Shown piece by piece: positions 1 to 10,006 of a DNA stretch of 64,000 nucleotides. Source of the DNA: CBDESM01 sp965205165 (GTDB lineage Bacteria > Chloroflexota > Dehalococcoidia > Bin125). The translations under genes were made by a program, and so were the position numbers. The notes below the pieces were generated by a model that saw only the letters and a program-made list of their open reading frames with translations, searched no databases and was not told the origin of the DNA. The stretch's first letter is position 1; every line of letters begins with the position of its first letter. The stretch is from positions 2,046,001 to 2,110,000 of the forward strand of contig OZ242037.1 of NCBI GenBank assembly GCA_965205165.1, read 5' to 3'.

Positions 1-1059
1 GCCCGCCGGCAGGCGCTCGTCGCTGAGCAGGTAGGTCACCGCGGCGTAGGCCGTCGACACGATCGGCACGGCGATGATCGCGCCGATGATGCCCCACAGC
101 GCGCCGCCCGCGCCGACCGCGACGATGATCACGATCGGGTGCAGCGCCACCGCCCGGCCGACGATGATCGGCTGCAGGATGTTGCCCTCCAGCTGCTGCA
201 CGATCAGCACCAGCAGCCCCACCGCGATCGCGTCGACCAGCCCCTCCGTGGCCAGCGCCACCAGCACCGCCGCCAAGCCCGCCAGCACCGCCCCCGCGAT
301 CGGCACGAACGCCGCGAAGAAGGTGATCACCCCCAGCGGCGCCGCCAGCGGCACCCCCAGGATCCACAACCCGATCCCGATCAGCACCCCGTCGATGAAG
401 GCCACGATGATCGTCCCGCGCAGGTAGGAGCCCAGGTTCCCCCCGATCCGCCCCGTCAGCCGCAGGAAGTCCCGCCGCGCCTGCCCGCGCAGCCTGCGCG
501 CGATCGACATCCGCCAGCGATCCCCGTCCTTCACCGCCCAGAACAGCAGGAAGACCAGCAGCAGCGAGCCGGTCGCGATCTCGATGATCCGCAGCACCCC
601 CGAGAAGACCCCGCCCGCCACCGCCGACGCGTTGTCGCGGATCGCCTGGATCAGGTCGTCCCGAGCGCTGTTGATCTGCTCCTGCGAGACGTCGAAGGTC
701 TCGATCACCCAGTCGCCCAGCTCCGTGATGCCCGCCTCGATGTCGTCGTTGATCTCGTCGAAATCCGTCGCGATCGTGTAGATCGTCAGGCTGGCCACCG
801 CCGCGATGGCGATCCCCGCCGCGAGCACGATCGTGATCGTCGCCCCCAGGTCCGACCAGCCCCGCCGCCGCAGCCAGACCTTCAACGGCAGCAGCGCCGA
901 GGCGAGGACGATCATCCCCATCAGCGGCAGCATCACGACCCGGACGCGGTTCAGCGTCAAGCCCAGCAGCACCAGGAAGCCCGCGATCACGAGCACCCGC
1001 AGGGCGACCCCCGCGAGCCGCCCGAACCAAGTCGATTCATCCCCGACGAACGACGTCAT
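1..1059 (-). CDS. AI-2E family transporter (PerM-like), C-terminus cut by window edge
   Basis: The first 353 codons of a polytopic membrane protein are present; the gene runs off the left edge. It starts with MTSFVGDES, followed by two hydrophobic segments within the first ~80 residues, then a soluble, acidic stretch of about 70 residues (containing FDEINDDIEAGITELGDW), then further membrane segments. The C-terminal part carries the family-typical run QQLEGNILQPIIVGRAV followed by PIVIIVAVGAGGALWGIIGA. AI-2E/PerM exporters have this layout of two N-terminal helices, a soluble insert and a conserved C-terminal bundle. The substrate cannot be read from sequence; family members have been linked to autoinducer-2, indole derivatives or sodium/proton antiport. 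The family assignment is firm, the substrate unknown. Confidence 0.9.
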   Translation of the reverse strand, partial: MTSFVGDESTWFGRLAGVALRVLVIAGFLVLLGLTLNRVRVVMLPLMGMIVLASALLPLKVWLRRRGWSDLGATITIVLAAGIAIAAVASLTIYTIATDFDEINDDIEAGITELGDWVIETFDVSQEQINSARDDLIQAIRDNASAVAGGVFSGVLRIIEIATGSLLLVFLLFWAVKDGDRWRMSIARRLRGQARRDFLRLTGRIGGNLGSYLRGTIIVAFIDGVLIGIGLWILGVPLAAPLGVITFFAAFVPIAGAVLAGLAAVLVALATEGLVDAIAVGLLVLIVQQLEGNILQPIIVGRAVALHPIVIIVAVGAGGALWGIIGAIIAVPIVSTAYAAVTYLLSDERLPAG

Positions 1060-1095
1060 CCCGCATCCGATCCCGGCCCGCGGACTGCCCGCACT

Positions 1096-1317
1096 CTAGC
1101 CCCGCCGCTCCCCCTCCGTCCGCCCGAGGAAGCCCGGGCAGGCGTGCAGCGGCAGCGGCGGATACTTGGCGAAGCGCGGGTCCGAATCGTGCAGCCCGCA
1201 GCGCAGGAAGACGCTCCCGCGCCTCGTGGCAACCGACGCCGCGTGCGCGCAGCCGCCGCACAGCCCCGCATCGGGCGGCGGCGGGCGGTTATGGCGCGGC
1301 CCCGGTTCCGTAGCCAT
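1096..1317 (-). CDS. small four-cysteine protein (C-x2-C ... YPPLPLHAC type)
   Basis: A 73-residue protein with cysteines at 20, 23, 40 and 60: CGGC near the start, FLRC in the middle and KYPPLPLHACPGF near the end. I recall short proteins with this C-x2-C...F..C......RF.KYPPLP...C.G pattern as uncharacterised conserved proteins in Actinobacteria and Chloroflexota; the four cysteines suggest one bound zinc or Fe-S centre. I chose the ATG at 1317 because the conserved block begins soon after it; the frame stays open further upstream to 1452, but that would overlap the start of the divergent hydrolase gene. Function unknown. Confidence 0.7.
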   Translation of the reverse strand: MATEPGPRHNRPPPPDAGLCGGCAHAASVATRRGSVFLRCGLHDSDPRFAKYPPLPLHACPGFLGRTEGERRG

Positions 1318-1397
1318 CCGTGCTCCTACACTTGAGCCGATTGTCGCAGCCGCCCGCGGGGGGCGGCCCGGCCGGCCGCGAGTCCCGTGGGAGCGCC

Positions 1398-2153
1398 ATG
1401 CGGTTGACCGTTCTGGGCTCGGGGGCCGCCTGCCCGCCCGCGGGCGGCGCAAGCTCCGGCTACCTCGTCGAAGCGGGCGGCTCGCGCATCCTGCTCGACT
1501 GCGGCTCCGGCGTCGCCGCCGCGCTGCTCGCCCGCCTGCCCGATTGCGGCATCGACGCCATCGTCATCTCCCACATGCACGCCGACCATTTCGTCGACCT
1601 GCTCCCCCTCCGCTTCCGGCTCTGCCGCGATCTCTGCGGCCCCGACTCCCGCCGCGTCCGCCTGCTGCTGCCCCCCGGCGGCCGGGAAGTGCTCGCCGGC
1701 CTCCTCTCCACCGTCTGCTTCCCGCCCGATTTCATCGAAAACACCTTCCTCGTCGAGCAGTACGAGATCGGCAGCCGCGCCGATCTCGGCGGCCTGCAGG
1801 CCGAGTTCGCCGCCGGCGTCCACTACATCCCCTCGTTCGCCGCGCGGCTCGACGACGGCTCCCGCTCGCTCGCCTACACCGGCGACACCGCGCCGAGCCG
1901 CGAGATCGAAGCGCTCGCCGCCGGCGCATCCGCGCTGTTCGCCGAAGCGACGCTCGACCAGCCCGAAACGACCGAAGTGCGCGGCCACATGACCCCCGCC
2001 CAAGCCGCCGAAATGGCGCTCGCCGCCGGCGTCGAACGCCTCTACCTCACCCACTTCTGGTTCGACGCGGATCGTGAGCAAGCCTGCCGCGATGCGGCCG
2101 CCGTCTTCCCCCGCACCGCCTCAGTCCGCGACGGAATGACCATTGAGATCTAA
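1398..2153 (+). CDS. MBL-fold metallo-hydrolase (RNase Z/phosphodiesterase-like)
   Basis: A 251-residue metallo-beta-lactamase-fold hydrolase. The metal-binding signature H-M-H-A-D-H lies at residues 59-64; the downstream YTGDTAP and LTHFWF segments supply the further aspartate and histidine ligands expected in this fold. The N-terminus MRLTVLGSGAACP is typical of the RNase Z-like branch of single-domain hydrolases that cleave phosphodiester or related bonds. The ATG at 1398 was chosen because this strand-forming motif normally sits at the very N-terminus, although the frame is open from 1320. A TACACT at 1327-1332 could be its -10 box. The stop overlaps the next gene by 11 bases, suggesting co-transcription with the iron importer; the substrate is unknown. 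Confidence 0.88.
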   Translation: MRLTVLGSGAACPPAGGASSGYLVEAGGSRILLDCGSGVAAALLARLPDCGIDAIVISHMHADHFVDLLPLRFRLCRDLCGPDSRRVRLLLPPGGREVLAGLLSTVCFPPDFIENTFLVEQYEIGSRADLGGLQAEFAAGVHYIPSFAARLDDGSRSLAYTGDTAPSREIEALAAGASALFAEATLDQPETTEVRGHMTPAQAAEMALAAGVERLYLTHFWFDADREQACRDAAAVFPRTASVRDGMTIEI

Positions 2154-3330
2154 GCCCCGCCCCGCAATCGGATGGCTCGCCGCCGCGATCGCCGCGGCCG
2201 CACTCGCGTTCGCGGCCTGCGGAGGCGAACCCCAAGTCCGCCAAACCGCCCCCTCCGCCGCCGAGCCGCAGGCGGAACCCGAACCCCAAGCCGAGCCGCA
2301 GCAGCAGGAAGCCGCCGAGCAAGACCAAACCGAGCCGCCGCCCCCTGCGCAAGAGCAGGAAGAACTCCCGCAAGAGTCCGACGACTCCGATGCAGGGGCG
2401 CAGCAGGACGAGCCCGAAGAACCCGCGGCAGAGCAAGACGCTCCCCAGCAGGAGTCCGCCGCGGCCGATGCAGAGGACGAGCAAGACGAACCGGCCGAGC
2501 CGGACGAACCCGTCGAGCAGATCGCGCCCGGCACGCGGATCATCACCCTCTTCGGCGATCTGACCGAAGTCGTCTACGCGCTCGGCGCGCAGGACTTCCT
2601 CGTCGCCCGCGACACCGCCTCGATCTACCCCCCCGAAGCCGAAGACCTGCCCAACCTCGGCTTCAACCAGGCCCTCTCCCCCGAAGGCGTCCTCGCGTTC
2701 TCGCCCACGATCATCTTCGGCACGCCCGCAGCCGGACCCGGCGAGACCCTCGACCACGTCCGCAACGCCGGCGTCGAGGTCGTGATCATCGACCAAGACG
2801 ACGACCTCGACGCCCCCGCCGCGAAGGTGCGGACCGTCGGCGCGGCGCTCGGCATCCCCCGACGCGCCGAAGCGCTCGCCCTCGACATCGAGCGCCGCCT
2901 GGCCGCCGTGCAGGCCTCGATCGGCGCAACCGAGCGCGGCCCGCAGGTGCTCTTCCTCTACCTCCGCGGCGCGCTCTTCCAGTTCGCCGGCGGCGACGGC
3001 TCCCCCTCCCAGATCCTGATCGAGGCGGCCGGCGGCATTGACGCCGGCGCCGCCGCCGGCATCGTCGGCTTCCAGCCGCTCACCCCCGAAGCCGTCGTCG
3101 CCGCCGACCCCGAAGCGCTGCTGCTGATGGAGGGCGGCGTCGAATCCGTCGGCGGGATCGACGGCCTGCTCCGCATCCCCGGCATCGCCGAAACGCGCGC
3201 CGGCCGAGCCCGCCGCTTCATCATCATGGACGACCTCTACCTGCTCAACTTCGGCCCGCGCATGCCCGATGCGCTCGCCGATCTGGCCGCCGAACTGCAG
3301 CGGCTGCGCGACGAGCTCGGCGATGGCTGA
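2143..3330 (+). CDS. heme/Fe(III)-complex ABC transporter substrate-binding lipoprotein
   Basis: A 395-residue exported lipoprotein starting at TTG. A hydrophobic signal sequence ends in AFAAC (Cys26), a lipobox. Residues ~30-125 are a low-complexity linker rich in Glu, Pro, Gln and Asp that would tether the receptor away from the membrane. The rest is a TroA/BtuF-like clamshell domain, beginning at TRIITLFGDLTEVVYALGA and containing DLPNLGFNQALSPEGVLAF, as in HmuT/FecB receptors for heme or ferric siderophores. It overlaps the hydrolase upstream and the permease downstream, so it is the binding component of the three-gene importer. The exact ligand (heme, siderophore or cobalamin) cannot be decided; heme or iron chelate is favoured because the suf operon follows. 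Confidence 0.88.
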   Translation: MRSKPRPAIGWLAAAIAAAALAFAACGGEPQVRQTAPSAAEPQAEPEPQAEPQQQEAAEQDQTEPPPPAQEQEELPQESDDSDAGAQQDEPEEPAAEQDAPQQESAAADAEDEQDEPAEPDEPVEQIAPGTRIITLFGDLTEVVYALGAQDFLVARDTASIYPPEAEDLPNLGFNQALSPEGVLAFSPTIIFGTPAAGPGETLDHVRNAGVEVVIIDQDDDLDAPAAKVRTVGAALGIPRRAEALALDIERRLAAVQASIGATERGPQVLFLYLRGALFQFAGGDGSPSQILIEAAGGIDAGAAAGIVGFQPLTPEAVVAADPEALLLMEGGVESVGGIDGLLRIPGIAETRAGRARRFIIMDDLYLLNFGPRMPDALADLAAELQRLRDELGDG

Positions 3331-4471
3331 ACGGCAGTCCGCCCGCGCCCGCCCGATCGCCGCCGTGCTCGGACGGCGCGATTCCCCGTCCCCCGCTCCC
3401 GAGCGCTCCCGCCCCCGCGCCACCGCCTCCTTCCGCGCCGCCTCGATGTGGTGGCCGCTGCTCGCCGCCGCCCTGATCGGAATCGCCCTCGCCAACCTCG
3501 CCGTCGGCGCGTTCGACGTCGATCCCGGCCGCGTCGCCGCGATCATCGCCGACCGGATCGGCCTCGACGCGCTGATCGGCGCCCAGGCCTGGACCCGCCA
3601 GGAGGAGGCCGTCGTCTGGTCGATCCGGCTCCCGCGCGTCGTGCTCGCCGCTGCCGTCGGTGCGGGCCTCGGCGCCGCCGGCGCCGCCCTGCAGGGCATG
3701 TTCCGCAACCCGCTCGCCGACCCCGGACTGATCGGCGTCTCCAGCGGCTCCGCCTTCGCCGCGGCGCTCGCCATCGTCGTCGGCGTCGGCGGGCTCGGCG
3801 GTTTCGGCCGCCCCCTCGCCGCCTTCGCCGGCGGGCTGCTCACCACCCTCCTGATCTACGCCTTCTCGCGCCGCTCCGGGCGCATGGACCCCGCCACCAT
3901 GCTGCTCGCCGGCGTCGCCGTCAACGCCGCCCTCGCCGCCGGCATCTCCTTCCTCATCTTCGCCGCCGACGAGCCCGAACTGCGCGACATCGTCTTCTGG
4001 GTGATGGGCAGCCTGGCCGGCTCCAACTGGGACTTGGCCGCGACCGCCGCCCCGCTGATCCTGATCGCCGTCGCCGTGCTCGTCCGGCTCGGCGGCAGCC
4101 TCAACCTGCTCGCCCTCGGCCAGGCCGAGGCCCGCCACATGGGCGTCCACGTCGAGCGCACCCAGATCCTGCTCGTCTCCGCTTCCGCCCTCGCCGCCGG
4201 CGCGGGCGTCGCCGCCGCCGGCGTGGTCGGCTTCGTCGGCCTGATGGCGCCCCACATCGTCCGCCTCGCCGTCGGCGCCGATCACCGCAAGCTGATGCCC
4301 GCCTCCGCCCTCGCCGGCGCCATCCTCGTCCTCGCCGCCGACCTCTGCGCCCGCATGGCCCTCTCCCCCTCCGAACTCCCGCTCGGTATCGTCACCGCGA
4401 TCGTGGGCACCCCCCTCTTCCTGCTCCTGATCGACCGCTCCCGCCGCCGCATCGCGATGTCCGGCTGGTAG
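3323..4471 (+). CDS. FecCD/HmuU-family iron-complex ABC permease
   Basis: A 382-residue polytopic permease of the BtuC/FecCD family, with about ten hydrophobic segments after a polar, arginine-rich N-terminus of ~40 residues. Typical family blocks are visible: WSIRLPRVVLAAAVGAGLG, LQGMFRNPLADPGLIGVSSG near the first third, and GVVGFVGLMAPHIVRL near the C-terminus, which forms the coupling region for the ATPase. The ATG at 3323 overlaps the stop of the binding-protein gene, and the ATPase gene begins 7 bases after its stop. It forms the membrane channel for the iron complex delivered by the upstream lipoprotein. Confidence 0.92.
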   Translation: MAERQSARARPIAAVLGRRDSPSPAPERSRPRATASFRAASMWWPLLAAALIGIALANLAVGAFDVDPGRVAAIIADRIGLDALIGAQAWTRQEEAVVWSIRLPRVVLAAAVGAGLGAAGAALQGMFRNPLADPGLIGVSSGSAFAAALAIVVGVGGLGGFGRPLAAFAGGLLTTLLIYAFSRRSGRMDPATMLLAGVAVNAALAAGISFLIFAADEPELRDIVFWVMGSLAGSNWDLAATAAPLILIAVAVLVRLGGSLNLLALGQAEARHMGVHVERTQILLVSASALAAGAGVAAAGVVGFVGLMAPHIVRLAVGADHRKLMPASALAGAILVLAADLCARMALSPSELPLGIVTAIVGTPLFLLLIDRSRRRIAMSGW

Positions 4472-4478
4472 ATCCGCC

Positions 4479-5294
4479 ATGACCGACCCCGTCCAGCCCC
4501 GCCCCGCCCCGCTCGAAGCCCGCGACGTCGCCGTCTCCATCGACGGCGAGGACCTGCTGCGCTCCGTCTCCCTCGACGTGCGCGGCGGCGAACTGCTCGC
4601 CATCGTCGGCCCCAACGGCGCCGGCAAGACCACCCTGCTCAAGGCGCTCGCCGGCGACCTCCGCCCCTCCGCCGGCGAAGTCCTGGTCGACGGCCGGCCG
4701 ATCGCCGAGCTCGGCCCGACCGCGCTCGCCCGCCGCCGCGCCGTCATGCCCCAGAGCGGCTACCTGCCCTTCCTCTTCACCGCCCGCGAGGTCGTGCGCA
4801 TGGGCCGCGCCCCCTGGGACGGCGAACGCGGCGAGCGCGAGCACGGCGCCCGCCTGGCCGAGCAGGCCATGGGCCTCACCGACACCAGCCGCTACGCCGG
4901 CCGCGCCTACCCGACCCTCTCCGGCGGCGAGCAGTCCCGCGTCACCCTCGCCCGCGTGCTCACCCAGGAAACGCCGATCCTGCTCGTCGACGAGCCCACC
5001 GCCCACCTCGACCCCCGCCACCGGCAGCTCGTCCTCCAACTCCTGCGCGACCTCGCCGCCGAGGGCGCGGCCATCGCCGCCGTGATGCACGACCTCGCCC
5101 TCGCCGCCGGCTACGCCGACCGCGCCGTCGTCCTCGCCAAGGGCTCGGTCGCGCGGATCGGCCCGCCCCGCGAAAGCCTCGACCCCGACCTGCTGCGCTC
5201 CGTCTTCGGCGCCGACTTCATCTGGATCGAGCATCCCGATCTCGATCGCCCGCTGCTCGCCCAGACCGGCCGGGCGGTCGAATCGGCCCGCTGA
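4479..5294 (+). CDS. heme/iron-complex ABC transporter ATP-binding protein (HmuV-like)
   Basis: A 271-residue ABC ATPase. The Walker A motif GPNGAGKTT, the signature LSGGEQSRVTLARVL, the Walker B ILLVDEPTAHLD and a switch histidine in VMHDLALA are all intact. Length and motif spacing fit the HmuV/FecE/BtuD class that energises FecCD-type permeases. It is the last gene of the importer operon and is followed by a 129-base gap before sufR. Probable role: ATP hydrolysis driving import of heme or a ferric complex. Confidence 0.92.
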   Translation: MTDPVQPRPAPLEARDVAVSIDGEDLLRSVSLDVRGGELLAIVGPNGAGKTTLLKALAGDLRPSAGEVLVDGRPIAELGPTALARRRAVMPQSGYLPFLFTAREVVRMGRAPWDGERGEREHGARLAEQAMGLTDTSRYAGRAYPTLSGGEQSRVTLARVLTQETPILLVDEPTAHLDPRHRQLVLQLLRDLAAEGAAIAAVMHDLALAAGYADRAVVLAKGSVARIGPPRESLDPDLLRSVFGADFIWIEHPDLDRPLLAQTGRAVESAR

Positions 5295-5314
5295 CGCGCC
5301 CGCCGGATGCGCGG

Positions 5315-5327
5315 ATACGTCGCGTAT
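5315..5327. promoter_or_regulatory. inverted repeat ATACG-TCG-CGTAT upstream of sufR
   Basis: A perfect five-base inverted repeat with a three-base spacer, about 100 bases before sufR. TATGAT at 5325-5330 overlaps its right arm and could be a -10 element. No good -35 hexamer is present at the expected spacing. It could be an operator for SufR or another iron regulator; only the palindrome itself is seen. Confidence 0.35.
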
Positions 5328-5387
5328 GATGCGTTTGGATCGTTGGGCGCATCTCCCGCGCTCAACTCGTGTAACCTGAGCAGCATC

Positions 5388-5408
5388 GGCGGGTCCGCCG
5401 GACCCGCC
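5388..5408. promoter_or_regulatory. 9-bp inverted repeat (GGCGGGTCC-GCC-GGACCCGCC) in sufR leader
   Basis: A perfect palindrome with nine-base arms and a three-base spacer, ending 15 bases before the sufR ATG. There is no T-run after it, so it is not a typical terminator. Its place directly before a Fe-S-sensing regulator suggests an operator or an RNA hairpin that limits sufR translation; this is inference. Confidence 0.4.
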
Positions 5409-5423
5409 CGTCCCGGAGCCGCC

Positions 5424-6053
5424 ATGAGACCTCGTTCCACGCGGGCGCAGCTGCTGGACCGCATCGTCGACGCCGGAGGCGCGACCGCCGCCGCCGCCGG
5501 CGGGGAGCTCGGCATCGCCACCGCCACCGCCAGGCGGCACCTCGACCGCCTCGAAGCCGACGGACTGCTCGAGGTCGACGTCGTCCGACACGGCCCCGGC
5601 CGCCCCTCCCACGTCTACCGCGCCACCGAGCGCGGCGTCCGCACCGCCCGCGACCGCTCGTGGGACCTCGCCGGCCGCGTCTTCGGCGAACTCGAACGCC
5701 TCGACGCCGCCGGCCCCCGCATCTCCGAAGCCCTCGCCAACAACGTCGCCGATGCCCACCGCTCCGAAGTTGGTGACGGCACCATCGAGGAGCGCGTCGA
5801 GGAACTCGTCGGCGCGCTCCGCCCCGAGGGCATCGTCGACGGCTGGAAGCGGGCCAAGGAAACCCTCATCCTGATCAACAACGCCTGCCCCTACCTCAGC
5901 GCCGCCGCCGCCTCCGACTGCGTCTGCGAAGCCGACCGCCTCGCCATCGAAAAGCTGCTCGGCGTCGAGGTCGTCCAGACCGGCCGCGTCGCCGGCGGCG
6001 ACGAACGCTGCGAATACATCGTGCCGCTCCACGCCGCGGCCGCCAACTGTTGA
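5424..6053 (+). CDS. sufR: SufR-like Fe-S-sensing transcriptional regulator
   Basis: A 209-residue regulator heading the suf operon. Residues ~8-50 form a DeoR/ArsR-like winged helix-turn-helix (QLLDRIVDAGGATAAAAGGE, then TARRHLDRLEADGLLE). The C-terminal half holds cysteines at 155, 166, 168, 196 and 209; the series C155PYL, C166VC168 and C196EYIV matches the cysteine layout of SufR, which binds a Fe-S cluster and represses suf genes when iron-sulfur supply is adequate. The ATG at 5424 was chosen because the helix-turn-helix starts at once and a purine-rich GGAG precedes it; the frame is open back to 5307. Placement 31 bases before sufC supports the assignment. Confidence 0.85.
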   Translation: MRPRSTRAQLLDRIVDAGGATAAAAGGELGIATATARRHLDRLEADGLLEVDVVRHGPGRPSHVYRATERGVRTARDRSWDLAGRVFGELERLDAAGPRISEALANNVADAHRSEVGDGTIEERVEELVGALRPEGIVDGWKRAKETLILINNACPYLSAAAASDCVCEADRLAIEKLLGVEVVQTGRVAGGDERCEYIVPLHAAAANC

Positions 6054-6084
6054 GCGGGTCCCGGACCGCGCGGATGAGGAGGGG

Positions 6085-6848
6085 ATGATGACGGCGCTCT
6101 TCGAGATCGACGACCTGCGCGTGTCCGTCGAGGACAAGCAGATCGTGAAGGGGCTCTCCCTCACCCTCCGGCCCGGCGAGGTCCACGCCATCATGGGCCC
6201 CAACGGCTCCGGCAAGAGCACCCTCGCCAACACCATCATGGGCCACCCCCGCTACGCCGTCGACGGCGGCTCCGTCCGCATGGACGGCGATGAAATGCTC
6301 GAACTCTCCCCCGACGAGCGCGCCCGCGCCGGCCTCTTCCTCGCCTTCCAGTACCCCACCGACATCCCCGGCGTCTCCATGATCAACTTCCTCCGCCGCG
6401 CCGTCAGCGCCCGCCGCGGCTCCGAAATCCCCGTCCGCGAGTTCCGCCAGCTGCTCAACGACGTCCTCGCACGCCTCCAAATGGACGAGCAGTTCGTCCG
6501 CCGCTATGTCAACGACGGCTTCTCCGGCGGCGAGAAGAAGCGCGCCGAAATCCTCCAGCTCGGCCTGCTCCAGCCCAGGGTCGCCGTCATGGACGAAACC
6601 GACTCCGGCCTCGACATCGACGCGCTCCGCATCGTCTCCGAGGGCATCAACACCTTCCACTCCGACGACAACGCCATCCTCCTGATCACCCACTACCAGC
6701 GGCTGCTCCGCTACGTGCAGCCAGACCACGTCCACGTCCTCATGGACGGCCGGATCGTCGAATCCGGCGACGCCAAACTGGCGGAGCGGCTCGAATCGGA
6801 CGGCTACGAGCCGTTCATCGCCCGCGTCGCCGAAGGAGTTGCAGCCTC

Positions 6849-6852
<4 letters not shown>
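6085..6852 (+). CDS. sufC: Fe-S cluster assembly ATPase SufC
   Basis: A 255-residue ABC-type ATPase of the SufBCD scaffold. It shows Walker A GPNGSGKST, the SufC-type signature FSGGEKKRAEI and Walker B VAVMDETDSGLD. The ETDSGLD and GGEKKR forms are diagnostic for SufC rather than for transport ATPases. A strong ribosome site GAGGAGGGG precedes tandem ATG codons at 6085 and 6088. Its stop overlaps the sufB start by four bases. It hydrolyses ATP in the cytoplasm while clusters are built on SufB/SufD. Confidence 0.97.
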
Positions 6853-8258
<1,406 letters not shown>

Positions 8259-8315
8259 GCGCGCAACCGGCCGCGGCCGCTCGCGCCTCCCGCGCCGCTG
8301 GATACTGGCGGACCG

Positions 8316-9692
8316 ATGACCATGCCGGCGATCGCCGAACCCGAGTCCCTCGACGCGGCCGCGCTCCGCCGCGGCGTCGAGGCGATCAGCGCCGCCCTCT
8401 CCGAGCCCGCCTGGCTGCTCGAATGGCGGCTCGAAGCGCTCGCCCGTGCGCTCGCCATGGACTGGCCCGACCGCAGGGCCGAAGAGTGGCGCCGCACCCC
8501 CGCCGATCGCCTGCCCTTCCGCGCCGCCCCAGCCGTCCCCGTCTCCGCTCCCCCCAACGGCAGGCAGGTCGAATCACCCTCCCACCAGTTCTTCCCCACG
8601 CCCGGGCAGGCCTATCTGCACCACTTCGCCGGCCGCGCCGTGGCCGGATCCCCGCCGGGCGACGGCGCGATCCTGATGCCCCTCTCCGCCGCCGCCCGCG
8701 AGCACGGCGACCTCGTCCGCGACCGCCTCGCCGCCGCCGGCGCCGCCCCGCTCGACCGCTTCGACGCCTTCGGCCGCGCCCTCTGGACCCAGGGCGTCTT
8801 CTGCTACGCCCCGCCCGGCGCCCACCTCCGCGATTCGCTCCACCACCTCGTCTCCGAGGCCGCCGCCAAGTCCGACGCCTGGACCTACGCCCTCGTCGTC
8901 GCCGGCCGCGAAAGCCGCCTCTCCCTCGTCGAGGCCGGCGCGTCGACCGCCGGAGCCCCCGCCGAACGCGGCGGACTGATCCACCTCTCGCTCGACCTCG
9001 CCGTCGACGACGGCGCCAACCTCCACCTCGCCGCCGTCCAGAACTGGCGCCGCGGCGTCGCCGCACTCACCACCGCCCGCGCCGACGTCGGCCGCGACGC
9101 CCGCCTGCGCTACACCACTGCCTCCTTCGGCGGCGACCTCGACAAGCAGCGCATCGACGTCCGCCTCGCCCAGCGCGGCGGACACGCCGACATCCGCGGC
9201 CTCTTCGTCGGCACCCGCGACCAGCACGTCGAGCACGTCACCCGCCAGCACCACGCCGGCGCCGGCGCCTCCAGCGACCTCCTCATCCGCGGCGTGCTCG
9301 AAGACGACTCCCACGCCGTCCAATACGGCGTCATCCGCATCGACCCCGAAGGCCAGCAGACCAACGCCTACCAGACCATGCGCAACCTCCTGCTCGACGA
9401 AGGCGCCGGCGCCGACCCCATCCCCGTCCTCGAAATCGAGGCCGACGACGTCAAGTGCTCCCACGCCGCCGCCGTCGGACCCGTCAGCCCCGAACAGCTC
9501 TTCTACCTCCAGACCCGCGGCATCCCGCCCGACGAGGCCGAGCGCCTCATCGTCCGCGGCTTCCTCGCCGAAATCGCCGACGGCATCGCCGACGGGCACC
9601 TCCGCGACGCCGTCGAGGACCTGATCGAGGCCGAACTCCACATCAAGCACGCCGAGCCCGCCCCGCGCCAACCCGCCGGAGCGGCCACGTGA
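8316..9692 (+). CDS. sufD: Fe-S cluster assembly protein SufD
   Basis: A 458-residue SufD, paralogous to SufB. The N-terminal ~150 residues are variable; the beta-helix core then carries GVFCYAPPGAHLRDSLHHL, the long RGLFVGTRDQHVEHVTRQHH block and the C-terminal EIEADDVKCSHAAAVGPV, which is the typical SufD/SufB end motif. A 57-base gap separates it from sufB, the largest inside the operon, and contains a -10-like GATACT at 8301-8306, so a secondary promoter is possible. Its last four bases overlap the next gene. Confidence 0.95.
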   Translation: MTMPAIAEPESLDAAALRRGVEAISAALSEPAWLLEWRLEALARALAMDWPDRRAEEWRRTPADRLPFRAAPAVPVSAPPNGRQVESPSHQFFPTPGQAYLHHFAGRAVAGSPPGDGAILMPLSAAAREHGDLVRDRLAAAGAAPLDRFDAFGRALWTQGVFCYAPPGAHLRDSLHHLVSEAAAKSDAWTYALVVAGRESRLSLVEAGASTAGAPAERGGLIHLSLDLAVDDGANLHLAAVQNWRRGVAALTTARADVGRDARLRYTTASFGGDLDKQRIDVRLAQRGGHADIRGLFVGTRDQHVEHVTRQHHAGAGASSDLLIRGVLEDDSHAVQYGVIRIDPEGQQTNAYQTMRNLLLDEGAGADPIPVLEIEADDVKCSHAAAVGPVSPEQLFYLQTRGIPPDEAERLIVRGFLAEIADGIADGHLRDAVEDLIEAELHIKHAEPAPRQPAGAAT

Positions 9693-10006
9693 CCGCCCGC
9701 GCCGTCTGCCGGCTCGACGATCTGCCCGAAGGCTCGGCCCGCGTGGTCGAGGTCGACGGCCGCAGCGTCGCCCTCTGCCGCCTCGAAAACGGCGGCGTCT
9801 ACGCCATCGAAAACCGCTGCACCCACGACGACGGCCCGCTCGGCGAGGGCGAGCTCGTCGGCGACCGCATCGAATGCCCCCGCCACGGCGCGCTCTTCGA
9901 CGTCACCACCGGCCGGGCCGAAACCCTGCCCGCCATCGGCAAGGTCGACTGCTTCCCCGTCGAAATCGCCGACGGCGAAATCCGGATCGACGCGGGCGGA
10001 TCATGA
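9689..10006 (+). CDS. Rieske-type [2Fe-2S] ferredoxin embedded in the suf operon
   Basis: A 105-residue soluble Rieske protein starting at GTG. The cluster-binding motifs are C44-T-H46 and C63-P-R-H66, i.e. C-x-H...C-x2-H, the standard two-cysteine, two-histidine site, within ENRCTHDDGPLGEGEL and DRIECPRHGALFD. It overlaps sufD by four bases and sufS by four bases, so it is translationally coupled on both sides. Such small Rieske proteins resemble the ferredoxin parts of ring-hydroxylating dioxygenases, but this position argues for an electron-transfer role in cluster assembly or reduction. That role is inferred. Confidence 0.93.
   Translation: MTARAVCRLDDLPEGSARVVEVDGRSVALCRLENGGVYAIENRCTHDDGPLGEGELVGDRIECPRHGALFDVTTGRAETLPAIGKVDCFPVEIADGEIRIDAGGS

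Noticed and set aside
5341..5380. CAAC/GTTG pairs as the cyanobacterial SufR box
   Set aside because: The known box is CAAC-N6-GTTG; here GTTG precedes CAAC with a much larger spacer.
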